Assembly (NCBI RefSeq): GCF_041021895.1
Contig: NZ_CP157428.1
Span: 3,763,220 to 3,827,219 of the forward strand
Reading direction: 5' to 3'
Source: Acinetobacter sp. XH1741
GTDB taxonomy: Bacteria; Pseudomonadota; Gammaproteobacteria; Pseudomonadales; Moraxellaceae
Length of the DNA: 64,000 nucleotides
The notes under the pieces are model-generated. The model was not told the DNA's origin. It saw only the letters and a program-made list of their open reading frames with translations, and searched no databases. Below, in pieces: positions 35,042 through 44,714 of this stretch. The translations under genes and the position numbers were made by a program. The number at the start of each line of letters is the position of its first letter. The first letter of the stretch is position 1.

Positions 35042-35364
35042 AATTTCTTCTCCCCAATAATTACTAATTAATAACTTTAAATACTAATTAAGTTATATCT
35101 AACTAGTATATCTATCTAATACCTATAACTAGTGATAGTTTTTTAAGAAAAAACCAACATAAAATTAACAAGATTTCTTTTAATGAAACCCTTATGGTGC
35201 AACTGTTTGACAGGCTTTCATACCATTAAAATAAATAGCATCAAAAGAAGCACCAGAATGGCGGATTAGTGCGGTAAAATCCCTATTTTTTAAACTATTT
35301 GTGCAATCACCTGCATTCCGATAATTACCCCTCTATAGCCCCAAGTCTTAGACGTCTCCCATAC
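35042..35364. other. gap between the unknown protein and the integrase, with a short start-less open frame
   Basis: About 320 bases. On the minus strand 35192-35332 is open for 46 codons with no good start and protein-like text (NYRNAGDCTN..., FTALIRHSGAS, FNGMKACQTVAP), so it could be the tail of a broken gene. The remaining sequence shows nothing. Confidence 0.3.
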
Positions 35365-36627
35365 TCATGCGGACTTATATAATCTCCATTCTCTAATAGC
35401 ACTCAACCAATCACTCCATACTTGCATAATTTTTTCTCTTTCTTCTAGATACTCAGCAATATGTGTATAAGCTCCGACTGTCTCATTTCTCTCTTGATGA
35501 CTCATCTGCTTTTCCAAAGCATCTCTCGAAAACATTGACATCTCACCTAGTGCAGATCGAGCTAATGCCCTAAAACCATGAAAACTAATTTCATCTTTTG
35601 AATATCCCATACGGCGTAGAGCATCATTAGGTGTATTTTCACTAATAAAATTACGCTTATTATTTGGACTTGGAAAAACAAAATCATAGCTACCACTGTA
35701 CTGATATATTTGTTTTAATATTTCTATAGATTGTTCAGATAGTGGAACAAGATGCTCTACCTTCATCTTCGCACCTCTATCAGAATGTTTCACTCCCTCA
35801 ATCAATGTACGACTAGATGGTATTCTCCATACTTTCATTTCTAAATCGATTTCATTCCACCTAGCAAAACGTATTTCTGATGATCTAAGAAAAGTATGTA
35901 ATCCCAATAATAGACATAATTTAGTTAAGGGATTACCACTATCTGCTTTAATACGCCGTATCAGTTGAGGAATTAGGTCTAATGATCTAAAAGTCGCTCT
36001 ATGGCTCTTTCTAGCAGACAAATCCATATCTTCTAAATCACGAGCTATATTTGTTTGTATATAGCTGTGTTGAACAGCGTAACTATAAACTTGAATCAAT
36101 GAGGCTCTAATCCTTTGAGCATTATCAGGAGAATGGTCATAAATTACATTTAAAGCATCTTTTAAATCCCTAAGTGTAATTTGTTCAATTGTTTTATCTT
36201 TGAACTTAGGAAATAAGTGATTTTCAAATTTTCTTAATTGCTTGCTTTTAGTATCTTCACTTAGAGGCTTTCTAACTGCATAAGCATCAAGCCAAACTCT
36301 AACTACATTTTCTAAAGTATTTACATTATTTTTCTTTGCTAAAAGAATAGAAAGTTGCTCTTTAGGATCCGATCCCTCTGCAAGCATTGTTAAAAATTCA
36401 TGTCTTTTTTCTCTAGCTTTAGCCAAAGATAATGCAGGATAAGCACCTAACGTAATCTTTTCTCTTTTACCATTTACCCTACTTGTATATCTAAAAATCC
36501 AAGTTTTCGCTCCTGTTGAACGTACTCTAAGACACAATCCACTTCCATCAGATTCTAGATATTCTTGATCTTTAGGTCTTAGAGAGGCACATCTAGTATC
36601 TGTTAAAGGACGAACTTGCTTAGCCAT
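35365..36627 (-). CDS. tyrosine-type integrase of the island
   Basis: A 420-residue site-specific recombinase of the P4-integrase type. The N-terminal arm-binding region has LTDTRCASLRPKD and the DUF4102-like YLESDGSGLCLRV; the catalytic domain has Arg248 (in LHTFLRSSE), His350-x-x-Arg353 (HGFRA), His377 (MSHQ) and nucleophile Tyr387 (AYTHIAEY). All active-site residues are present. The gene ends next to the region with the AlpA-like gene and begins 150 bases from the tRNA-Leu, the normal arrangement for tRNA-targeting integrases. Confidence 0.95.
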   Translation of the reverse strand: MAKQVRPLTDTRCASLRPKDQEYLESDGSGLCLRVRSTGAKTWIFRYTSRVNGKREKITLGAYPALSLAKAREKRHEFLTMLAEGSDPKEQLSILLAKKNNVNTLENVVRVWLDAYAVRKPLSEDTKSKQLRKFENHLFPKFKDKTIEQITLRDLKDALNVIYDHSPDNAQRIRASLIQVYSYAVQHSYIQTNIARDLEDMDLSARKSHRATFRSLDLIPQLIRRIKADSGNPLTKLCLLLGLHTFLRSSEIRFARWNEIDLEMKVWRIPSSRTLIEGVKHSDRGAKMKVEHLVPLSEQSIEILKQIYQYSGSYDFVFPSPNNKRNFISENTPNDALRRMGYSKDEISFHGFRALARSALGEMSMFSRDALEKQMSHQERNETVGAYTHIAEYLEEREKIMQVWSDWLSAIREWRLYKSA

Positions 36628-36781
36628 AAAAAATAGACATAAACTTACTGGGGACCAATAAGGGTACCCATTTCTAGATGGTATAGCAATGTATAAAAAG
36701 CGATATAAACTTAAGAATGGAGGCTAATCAACAGATTTTTAACGATTAATTACTTTATAATTTTATATATCGTTAAATATA

Positions 36782-36868
36782 TGGTCCCGAGGGTCGGACT
36801 CGAACCGACACGTCATCTCTGACAGCGGATTTTGAGTCCGCCGCGTCTACCAATTTCACCACCTCGGG
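36782..36868 (-). tRNA. tRNA-Leu (anticodon CAA)
   Basis: The 87-nt gene folds into the class II cloverleaf: acceptor CCCGAGG/CCTCGGG, anticodon stem GCGGA/TCCGC with loop CTCAAAA (anticodon CAA), a long variable arm, T-loop GGTTCGAGTCC and an encoded CCA. The integrated element has its right att copy in the T-arm/3' end, but the gene is intact on this side. Confidence 0.95.
36783..36801. repeat. right attachment site (att), inside tRNA-Leu
   Basis: GGTCCCGAGGGTCGGACTC, the last 15 bases identical to the left copy at 28234-28248. It covers the 3' acceptor strand and part of the T stem. Confidence 0.85.
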
Positions 36869-36892
36869 AGAGGAAGTATGTTTGTGTTGCGT

Positions 36893-36920
36893 ATATTAGC
36901 GCGTTTGTAAAACTTGTCAA
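36893..36920 (-). promoter_or_regulatory. promoter of tRNA-Leu
   Basis: On the minus strand, consensus TTGACA (36915-36920) and TAATAT (36893-36898) are 16 bases apart, about 25 bases before the mature 5' end. This is a near-consensus sigma-70 promoter. Confidence 0.75.
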
Positions 36921-37050
36921 ACCTTAAGTGAATATTATCGTTCACTTTTAGATCATTTAAACATTTTTCATGATTTACGCCAGAAGCACAGCCATAAAAA
37001 AGTGAAAAAGTTTATACTAGGCGCAATTTTTGCGGTGTTTTTTTCTAAAT

Positions 37051-38088
37051 ATGCAACTGTCTGACTTTTCCTTTGAATTACCTGATGAACTTATTGCCCG
37101 TTACCCTCTTGAATCACGTAGTGCTTCACGATTGCTGCACCTAGACTCAAAGGGCCAATATCACGATCACATGTTCACAGACATTATTGATCTGTTCGAA
37201 GAAGGTGATCTATTAGTGCTGAATGACACCAAAGTCATGAAAGCACGACTTAAAGGAAAACGTGCTACAGGCGGTGCTATTGAGATTTTGGTCGAGCGTA
37301 TGCTCAACCACACCACTGCGTATTGTCATATTAAAGCAAGTAACTCACCGAAAGCGGGTGCCGAGCTTTTTGTAGGTGCAGACAATATTCCTGTGATTGT
37401 ACGTGGCCGTCACGAAAACTTATTTGTAGTTGAGTTTTCACAGCCGATCTTGCCTGTACTTGAGCAATATGGTCAGTTACCTATTCCGCCTTACTTTAAC
37501 CGTGAAGCAGAAGAAATCGACACTGAACGTTATCAAACGGTTTTCCATAACCCAGAAAAAATTGCCAGTGTGGCTGCACCAACTGCAAGCTTGCACTTTG
37601 ACGAAGCGTTATTAGCAAAGTTAGATCAAAAAGGCGTTAACAAAACGTTTGTGACTTTGCATGTTGGTGCAGGTACTTTTATGCCTGTACGTACTGATAA
37701 CATTACCAATCATGTTATGCACAGTGAATGGTGTGATGTTCCTCAAGAAACGATTGATTTAATTTTGGCGACTAAAGCACGCGGTAATAAAGTAATTGCT
37801 GTTGGTACAACCGCAACACGTGCTTTAGAAAGTGCAGCTCAAGCACACGGCGGAAAAATCGCAGCGTGGAATGGTGATACGCAAATCTTTATTTATCCAG
37901 GTTATGAATTCTGTATCGTAGACCGTTTAATTACCAACTTCCATTTACCTGAATCTACCCTGCTCATGCTAGTTTCAGCATTGTCGAATCGAGACAATAT
38001 TTTGGCTGCTTATGAACATGCAGTTAAAAGCCGCTATCGCTTCTTTAGTTATGGCGATGCAATGCTGATTGATAAATTAGAAGTTTAA
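37051..38088 (+). CDS. queA: S-adenosylmethionine:tRNA ribosyltransferase-isomerase
   Basis: Enzyme of queuosine synthesis that transfers and isomerises the ribose of SAM onto preQ1 in tRNA to give epoxyqueuosine; 345 residues. [51 protein letters not shown] and [12 protein letters not shown] are family hallmarks. The frame extends seven codons up to TTG at 37030, but the normal QueA N-terminus begins at the ATG at 37051. It is part of a queuosine region, with tgt two genes downstream. Confidence 0.96.
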   Translation: MQLSDFSFELPDELIARYPLESRSASRLLHLDSKGQYHDHMFTDIIDLFEEGDLLVLNDTKVMKARLKGKRATGGAIEILVERMLNHTTAYCHIKASNSPKAGAELFVGADNIPVIVRGRHENLFVVEFSQPILPVLEQYGQLPIPPYFNREAEEIDTERYQTVFHNPEKIASVAAPTASLHFDEALLAKLDQKGVNKTFVTLHVGAGTFMPVRTDNITNHVMHSEWCDVPQETIDLILATKARGNKVIAVGTTATRALESAAQAHGGKIAAWNGDTQIFIYPGYEFCIVDRLITNFHLPESTLLMLVSALSNRDNILAAYEHAVKSRYRFFSYGDAMLIDKLEV

Positions 38089-38121
38089 AAATTAAAGCTG
38101 GGTTAAACCTTATTAGTTAAT

Positions 38122-39264
38122 ATGAGGTTTAGCCCGATATCTATAATTAAAATAGTCTTGCTATTTCTATTTATCTCTTTAAATTTAAAAGATAATCTAG
38201 GCTTAGCACTTTATGATAATCAACTCTATATCTTCATGCCAATTGATACCGTACAACAAGCACTTCATATAAGACGTAAAAAAAATAAACAGGTCTTTCG
38301 TAATATTGCTCGGCTTTGGGACGCAGGACACAAGTCACAAACAGATCAAGAGCTATTAAATGCCTTACATCCATGGCGTGAAGATCATAACCTTTGTTTT
38401 GCTAATGTACTGCCACATTTATTAGGTGTTTGCAGTATTACGACTTTATTGTTCGGATACTTTTTTCATCCTCATATTCAATATATTTGGAGTCTGTTAT
38501 GGGCATTTTTAACAGGTTTTCTAGCATATTTGCTCTATGAACCTCAGAAGCCATTAACCGAAGTCATTCATTATTTAGAACGGCGTATGACTGCTTTACG
38601 TTATGGCATACAGTTTCAGCAGTTACCAGCTTATCTTCCAATTCAAGCACAACCCATTTTAGTCTTAAGCAAACTAAAACAACACTTTTCCCTATTTAAC
38701 CGAGGCAATGAAGCTAATGAAATTACTCAGTTTGCTTCAACGACATGGCATGATGGCATTACAAATCATCAAGTCCTGCTAGTTAAATATCACTATGTAA
38801 ATAATTTACCTATCCTTCAAGATCAGAACAGTGATAAAAAAATAGTAAAAGAGATTCACAAAGACTTATGGGGCGCTTTTATATTTCAAATGCCGGCCTT
38901 AGGTATTGCTGTAAGTAATCAACGCCCTCGCTTTTTTGCACCATACTTAAGTGAATGGCAAAGTACCGACATTCTCATTAACCAGGAGCTCAATATTTTT
39001 GGAATTGACCAACACCAGTTAGCTAAAGAAATTAGTCCAAGCCTAACTTTAAAACTTCATGATTTTTTTGAACATTTTTCCGGTGATTTAATTTATCATC
39101 ATGAAGAGCAAATATTATGTTATCTCGGTGAGCAAGATCTTTTTCAAACCACCAGCAAACGTAGTGAAATTCATGATATTCCGGCATTACGTGGACATTT
39201 ACGTACCATGACCATGCCGCAATATGAAAAATTTCAGCAATTCATGCTTAATTTAATTAAATAA
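38122..39264 (+). CDS. membrane protein, possibly DUF3137-like
   Basis: A 380-residue protein with a hydrophobic N-terminus and two central transmembrane segments (LLGVCSITTLLFGYFF and SLLWAFLTGFLAYLL). The soluble C-terminal half has a stretch reminiscent of DUF3137 proteins (QVLLVKYHYVNNLP, LHDFFEHFSGDLIYHHEEQ, DIPALRGHLRTMTMPQYEKF). DUF3137 genes are often beside lemA, and a LemA-like gene follows here, supporting the assignment. Function unknown. Confidence 0.6.
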   Translation: MRFSPISIIKIVLLFLFISLNLKDNLGLALYDNQLYIFMPIDTVQQALHIRRKKNKQVFRNIARLWDAGHKSQTDQELLNALHPWREDHNLCFANVLPHLLGVCSITTLLFGYFFHPHIQYIWSLLWAFLTGFLAYLLYEPQKPLTEVIHYLERRMTALRYGIQFQQLPAYLPIQAQPILVLSKLKQHFSLFNRGNEANEITQFASTTWHDGITNHQVLLVKYHYVNNLPILQDQNSDKKIVKEIHKDLWGAFIFQMPALGIAVSNQRPRFFAPYLSEWQSTDILINQELNIFGIDQHQLAKEISPSLTLKLHDFFEHFSGDLIYHHEEQILCYLGEQDLFQTTSKRSEIHDIPALRGHLRTMTMPQYEKFQQFMLNLIK

Positions 39265-39350
39265 ATCTCTCGTAGTGCCGAACTGGCAACTTATTAAAAA
39301 AATAAGAAGTTAAAAGGCTCAATGAGGGAATAAAAATAAGAGGAGTGAAA

Positions 39351-39920
39351 ATGAAAGGCTTATTCATTTTCTTGGGGATTTTCGTCGTAATGATTGCGTG
39401 GGGCATCCACATTCGTAACAACATTGTGCGTTATTTTAACGCGACCAAACGTGCTTGGGCAGAGGTTGCCAATTTCGAACGTCAGAAAGTAAAAACACTT
39501 GAAGCATTAGAAACTACACTTAACCAATATACTCAGTTCGAAAAATCGACTTTGGAAAAAGTGACGGCTTTACGTCAACAAATTCTCAGTTTAAATGTCG
39601 AGCATACCGATATTGCTCAGATACAACAGATTGAAAAAATGAGTAAAGAGCTGATCCGTAGTCTAAATGTAGTGGTTGAAAATTATCCTGAACTTAAGGC
39701 AGATACGCTCTATAGCAAAATGATGGATGATATTCAGGAACAAAACGAAAATGTAGGTGCTGCGATCAGCATTTTTAACCGCAATGTCGAAGTATTTAAC
39801 AACCAAATTGAAGTGTTCCCAAACAATATTATTAATACGATGACTTTATCTAAAAAAGCAATTCGTCCTTTTCGAGATAATTTGGCTACAGAAAATTTTG
39901 ACTACAAACCTAATTTTTAG
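39351..39920 (+). CDS. LemA-family protein
   Basis: A 189-residue protein with one N-terminal membrane helix followed by the LemA all-helical domain: NNIVRYFNATKRAWAEVANFERQKVKTLEAL, residues 23-53, then regular heptads up to NPNVEVFN-type text (NRNVEVFNNQIEVFPNNI), the family signature before the C-terminus. AGAGGAG precedes ATG at 39351; GTG at 39345 is not needed. LemA proteins span the inner membrane; role not established. Pairs with the gene upstream. Confidence 0.85.
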   Translation: MKGLFIFLGIFVVMIAWGIHIRNNIVRYFNATKRAWAEVANFERQKVKTLEALETTLNQYTQFEKSTLEKVTALRQQILSLNVEHTDIAQIQQIEKMSKELIRSLNVVVENYPELKADTLYSKMMDDIQEQNENVGAAISIFNRNVEVFNNQIEVFPNNIINTMTLSKKAIRPFRDNLATENFDYKPNF

Positions 39921-40010
39921 TCTCAATAAAAAAGTGGTCATTCAATCGGAAATTTGACCTATTTTATAGTCAGCTACATTTAGTAGTAGAACTACTTGGC
40001 AGAATCAAGG

Positions 40011-40048
40011 AAAATAGCCCTCTTATTTTTAGGGCTATTTGTATTTTT
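40011..40048 (+). terminator. terminator after the LemA gene
   Basis: AAATAGCCCT/AGGGCTATTT stem with an eight-base loop and a following T-rich stretch; about 90 bases after the LemA stop. Confidence 0.75.
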
Positions 40049-40163
40049 AAATTGGTCTTCCCGTTTAAAAACTCATAATTTGACAGCCTCTATTTAGCAG
40101 CGAACTGTTTTTTCGCCCTTGCACTGCCCTACGGTATTGCTTGCTATTGCTCAGGATTTTTAG

Positions 40164-41297
<1,134 letters not shown>

Positions 41298-41395
41298 GCG
41301 AGATTTGCGCTCAACCTCAAGACAAGGTAAATTGCAAAACGAATTAGGATTATGTCAGGTATCTGACTCATATTTTTTAACTTTAGGAAATTAAA

Positions 41396-41725
41396 ATGAG
41401 CTTGTTCATTTCTACTGCACATGCAGCTCCAGCGGCAGCCCAAAGCCCAGGTCTTTTACCAAACATTTTGATGATTGTTGTATTCGTTGCAATCTTCTAT
41501 TTCTTAATCTGGCGTCCTCAAGCAAAGCGTGCAAAAGAACACCGTTCTTTAATCGAAAGCTTAGGTGTAGGTAGCGAAGTTGTTTTTGCTGGTGGTTTAA
41601 TGGGCAAAGTAACCAAACTTGAAGGTGACTATGCGGTTGTTGAACTTAACCGTGGTGTAGAAGTAAAAATTCAGCGTGCCAGCGTAATTTCTGTATTACC
41701 TGAAGGCACTCTAAATAACCTTTAA
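41396..41725 (+). CDS. yajC: YajC, Sec translocase accessory subunit
   Basis: A 109-residue protein with one membrane segment (LLPNILMIVVFVAIFYFLIW) followed by RPQAKRAKEHRSLIESLGVGSEVVFAGG, the YajC family pattern. It is the small partner of SecDF in the inner membrane, and its gene lies directly upstream of secD here. TTTAGGAAATTAAA precedes ATG. Confidence 0.95.
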   Translation: MSLFISTAHAAPAAAQSPGLLPNILMIVVFVAIFYFLIWRPQAKRAKEHRSLIESLGVGSEVVFAGGLMGKVTKLEGDYAVVELNRGVEVKIQRASVISVLPEGTLNNL

Positions 41726-41736
41726 TCATAAAACAG

Positions 41737-41759
41737 TCGTGCTCTAGCACGGCTTTTTC
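41737..41759 (+). terminator. weak hairpin between yajC and secD
   Basis: CGTGCT/AGCACG stem with a two-base loop and a T5 run. It may act as a partial terminator within the yajC-secD operon. Confidence 0.5.
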
Positions 41760-41776
41760 ATTTAAGAAGAAAGCGA

Positions 41777-43678
41777 ATGCGTTACCCTGCATGGAAATAT
41801 TTACTGATTCTGGTTGTTCTGGTAATCAGTACATTATACGCACTGCCTAGTCTATATCCGGATGAGCCCGCCGTTCAAATTTCCGGTGCCAAAGCTGGTA
41901 CCCAAATTGATCAAAGTGTGGTGCAAAAAGCAGAGCAAATTTTAAAAACAGCAAATATTGCAAGCCACGATGATACTTTTACTAATAATGCTGCCCTCTT
42001 GCGTGTCAGTTCTTCTGAAGCGCAGTTAAAAGCAAAAGAAGTATTACGTCGTGACTTAGGTGATCAATATGTTGTTGCCCTAAACCTTGCACCAACAACA
42101 CCAGAATGGTTGCAAAAAATTGGGGCAAAACCAATGAAACTTGGTTTGGACTTACGTGGTGGTGTCCACTTCTTGCTTGAAGTAGATATGGACAAAGCCA
42201 TTTCCCAACGTATGGAAACCTCTGCCACTGATTTGCGTCGTCAGTTCCGTGAAAACAAGATTAATTTTAACAACCTTGCGTTAAATAATAATGTAATCAC
42301 TGTTCAATTTGCTGACAATGCTGATCGTGATGCAGCAATGAATTTTTTACGTCGTAATGGTAATGAATATACCCAACAGGCGTTAGCGAGTACGACAGGT
42401 TCTACCCTAAAACTCACTTATACCGATGTACGTCGTCAAGAAATTCAGGCATATGCAGTCAATCAGAACTTAACAACACTACGTAACCGTATTAATGAAC
42501 TTGGTGTTGCAGAAGCATTAGTACAAAGTCAGGGTAGCAACCGTATTGTCGTTGAATTACCGGGTGTTCAAGATACAGCAGAAGCTAAACGTGTTTTAGG
42601 TCGTACTGCTAACCTCGAATTCCGCTTGGTATCTGACTTAAATGATCAATATATTGACCCATATACTGGTAAATATAATGGTCAACCATTACCTCCGGGT
42701 ACAGAAGTTTTTGCTTATCAATCTTTAGATAGCGGTCGTCAACTTTTGTTGCAACGTAACCGTATCTTGACTGGTGAACGTGTTCAAAATGCAAGTTCTG
42801 GCTTTAGCCAAGACTCTGGTGGTGCCGAAGTAAATATTACGCTCGACAGCGCTGGTGGTAAGCTCATGTCAGATGCAACCCGTAATGCTGTTGGTAAACG
42901 CATGGCGGTATTGTTCATCGAAAACAAGCAAAAGATTAGCTACGTTACAGATCCAACAACTGGTGCTCAAACAGAAGTTCGCACACCGTATACTGAATCT
43001 GTCGTAATTAATGCTGCAACTGTTCAAGCCGTTTTAGGTTCAACTTTCCGTATTACGGGTTTAAGTTCTCCTCAAGAAGCATCTGAACTTGCATTAATGC
43101 TTCGTGCGGGTGCTTTGGCTGCGCCAATGTACTTTGTAGAAGAGCGTGTGGTTGGTCCAAGTCTTGGTCAAGAAAACATTGATAAAGGTGTACTTTCTAC
43201 TCAAATCGGTTTCTTGCTTGTTGCAATCTGGATGGTGGTGTTCTTCCGTCTATTCGGTTTAATCGCAAACTTTGCGCTTGTATTTAACTTGGCAATGATT
43301 TTAACCGTGATGTCATGGATAGGCGCTTCCCTCACTTTACCGGGTATTGCGGGTATCGTTATCACCATTGGTATGGCGGTCGATGCTAACGTTCTGATAT
43401 GTGAGCGTATTCGAGAAGAAATGCTTTGGGGAGCCTCACCCAAACAGGCCATTGTGGCGGGTTATGATCGAGCCTATAACACGATCTTTGACTCGAACTT
43501 AACCACATTCCTTGTTGCTTTCATTCTGTTTGCAATTGGTACAGGCCCAATCAAAGGTTTCGCCGTGACATTAATGATCGGTATTATTTGTTCGATGTTT
43601 ACTGCAATTACAGTAACACGTGCAATCGTACAGCTCATTTATGGTAAACGCCGTAATTTGAAAAAGTTGAGCATTTAA
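41777..43678 (+). CDS. secD: protein translocase subunit SecD
   Basis: A 633-residue inner-membrane protein that, with SecF, uses the proton gradient to pull proteins out of SecYEG. The first transmembrane segment is followed by the large periplasmic region (LGLDLRGGVHFLLEVDMDKA at residues 116-135 and the P1 base), and five further segments at the C-terminus (IGFLLVAIWMVVFF, MILTVMSWIGASLTLPGIAGIVITIGMAVDANVL, LTTFLVAFILFAIGTG...). The D-x-N motif in GMAVDANVL is intact. Confidence 0.97.
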   Translation: MRYPAWKYLLILVVLVISTLYALPSLYPDEPAVQISGAKAGTQIDQSVVQKAEQILKTANIASHDDTFTNNAALLRVSSSEAQLKAKEVLRRDLGDQYVVALNLAPTTPEWLQKIGAKPMKLGLDLRGGVHFLLEVDMDKAISQRMETSATDLRRQFRENKINFNNLALNNNVITVQFADNADRDAAMNFLRRNGNEYTQQALASTTGSTLKLTYTDVRRQEIQAYAVNQNLTTLRNRINELGVAEALVQSQGSNRIVVELPGVQDTAEAKRVLGRTANLEFRLVSDLNDQYIDPYTGKYNGQPLPPGTEVFAYQSLDSGRQLLLQRNRILTGERVQNASSGFSQDSGGAEVNITLDSAGGKLMSDATRNAVGKRMAVLFIENKQKISYVTDPTTGAQTEVRTPYTESVVINAATVQAVLGSTFRITGLSSPQEASELALMLRAGALAAPMYFVEERVVGPSLGQENIDKGVLSTQIGFLLVAIWMVVFFRLFGLIANFALVFNLAMILTVMSWIGASLTLPGIAGIVITIGMAVDANVLICERIREEMLWGASPKQAIVAGYDRAYNTIFDSNLTTFLVAFILFAIGTGPIKGFAVTLMIGIICSMFTAITVTRAIVQLIYGKRRNLKKLSI

Positions 43679-43686
43679 GGAGATCT

Positions 43687-44652
43687 ATGATGACTAAAGT
43701 GACTCAACAAGATTCAAAACAATATGGTCGTCCGGATGATGCAAAAATCATCCCGTTCATGAAGATTGCTAAACCTGCAGCAATCTTCTCGATCCTTATT
43801 ACTTTAGCGAGTATTTTCTTTATTGCGACTAAAGGTCTTAACTTAGGTTTGGACTTTACTGGTGGTGTTTCAGCTGAGCTGAACTATGCTCAACCGGCAA
43901 ATCAGTCTGAAGTCATTCAGACACTCGATAAAGCTGGTTTTAAAGATGCTGTCGTACAAACCTTAGGTAGTAATAAAGACTTACTTGTGCGTATGCCAGT
44001 ACAAGAAGTGAAGGTTGAAGACCTAAATAACGCAATTACTAAGGCTGTACAACTACCAAACAATGCTGCAGAAGTTCATAAAGTGGACTCTGTAGGTGGC
44101 CAAGTAGGTAATGAGCTTTATGTTCGTTCGGCTGGAGCAGTTGCACTTGCACTTATCTTAATGCTGATCTATGTCACCATTCGCTTTGAGTTTAAACTCG
44201 CGATGGGTGCCGTGATGTCTTTATTCCACGACATCATCATCATTATTGGTGCATTTGCATTATTCCAGTGGCCATTTGACCTTACTGTATTAGCTGCAGT
44301 ACTGGCGGTTATTGGCTTCTCGCTTAACGATAACATCGTTGTTTCAGACCGTATCCGTGAAAACTTCCGTAAAATTCGCGGTGCGACTCCACGTGAAATC
44401 GTTGATATTGCTTTAACTGAAACCTTACGCCGTACCATTCATACCTCAATGACGTTATTGCTTGTTGTACTTGCAATGATGTTCTTAGGGGGTGATGGCT
44501 TACATTGGTTCTCTGTAGCCATGTTTGTCGGTGTATTTGTTGGTACCTATTCTTCGATTTATATCGGTACAGCATTTGCATTATGGCGTGGTCTTAACCG
44601 TCAAGACTTCATTGTTCAGGTTAAACCTGAATTTGAAGATGAAATCCCTTGA
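43687..44652 (+). CDS. secF: protein translocase subunit SecF
   Basis: A 321-residue partner of SecD with six transmembrane segments; GLDFTGGVSAELNY follows the first, and VIGFSLNDNIVVSDRIREN, the counterpart of SecD's DAN motif, lies at about residue 205. It begins eight bases after secD with AAGGAGATCT before ATGATG, a strong ribosome binding site, so they form one operon. Confidence 0.97.
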   Translation: MMTKVTQQDSKQYGRPDDAKIIPFMKIAKPAAIFSILITLASIFFIATKGLNLGLDFTGGVSAELNYAQPANQSEVIQTLDKAGFKDAVVQTLGSNKDLLVRMPVQEVKVEDLNNAITKAVQLPNNAAEVHKVDSVGGQVGNELYVRSAGAVALALILMLIYVTIRFEFKLAMGAVMSLFHDIIIIIGAFALFQWPFDLTVLAAVLAVIGFSLNDNIVVSDRIRENFRKIRGATPREIVDIALTETLRRTIHTSMTLLLVVLAMMFLGGDGLHWFSVAMFVGVFVGTYSSIYIGTAFALWRGLNRQDFIVQVKPEFEDEIP

Positions 44653-44670
44653 TTGGCTAAATCAGACTAT

Positions 44671-44702
44671 AAAAAAACCGCGATTTATTCGCGGTTTTTT
44701 AT
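44671..44702. terminator. bidirectional terminator between secF and coaBC
   Basis: AAACCGCGA/TCGCGGTTT stem with a four-base loop, A run left and T run right, so it ends both secF and the converging coaBC. Confidence 0.9.
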
Positions 44703-44714
44703 TAAGCTCAAAAA

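Larger units (their letters stand above)
28231..36801. mobile_element. integrative genomic island in tRNA-Leu(CAA) carrying a type VI effector cassette
   Basis: An 8.57-kb element bounded by imperfect direct repeats of the tRNA 3' end, with a tyrosine integrase reading away from the tRNA at its right end. Contents from left: immunity candidate, HExxH effector, two PAAR proteins, membrane protein, XRE regulator, IS256-family insertion, AlpA-like regulator, unknown protein, integrase. No capsid, conjugation or replication genes are recognisable, so mobility beyond excision and integration would need a helper. The DNA is noticeably richer in A and T than the flanks. Confidence 0.88.

Noticed and set aside
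28231..36801. Prophage
   Set aside because: No capsid, terminase, tail or lysis genes; PAAR proteins belong to the type VI system rather than to a phage tail here.
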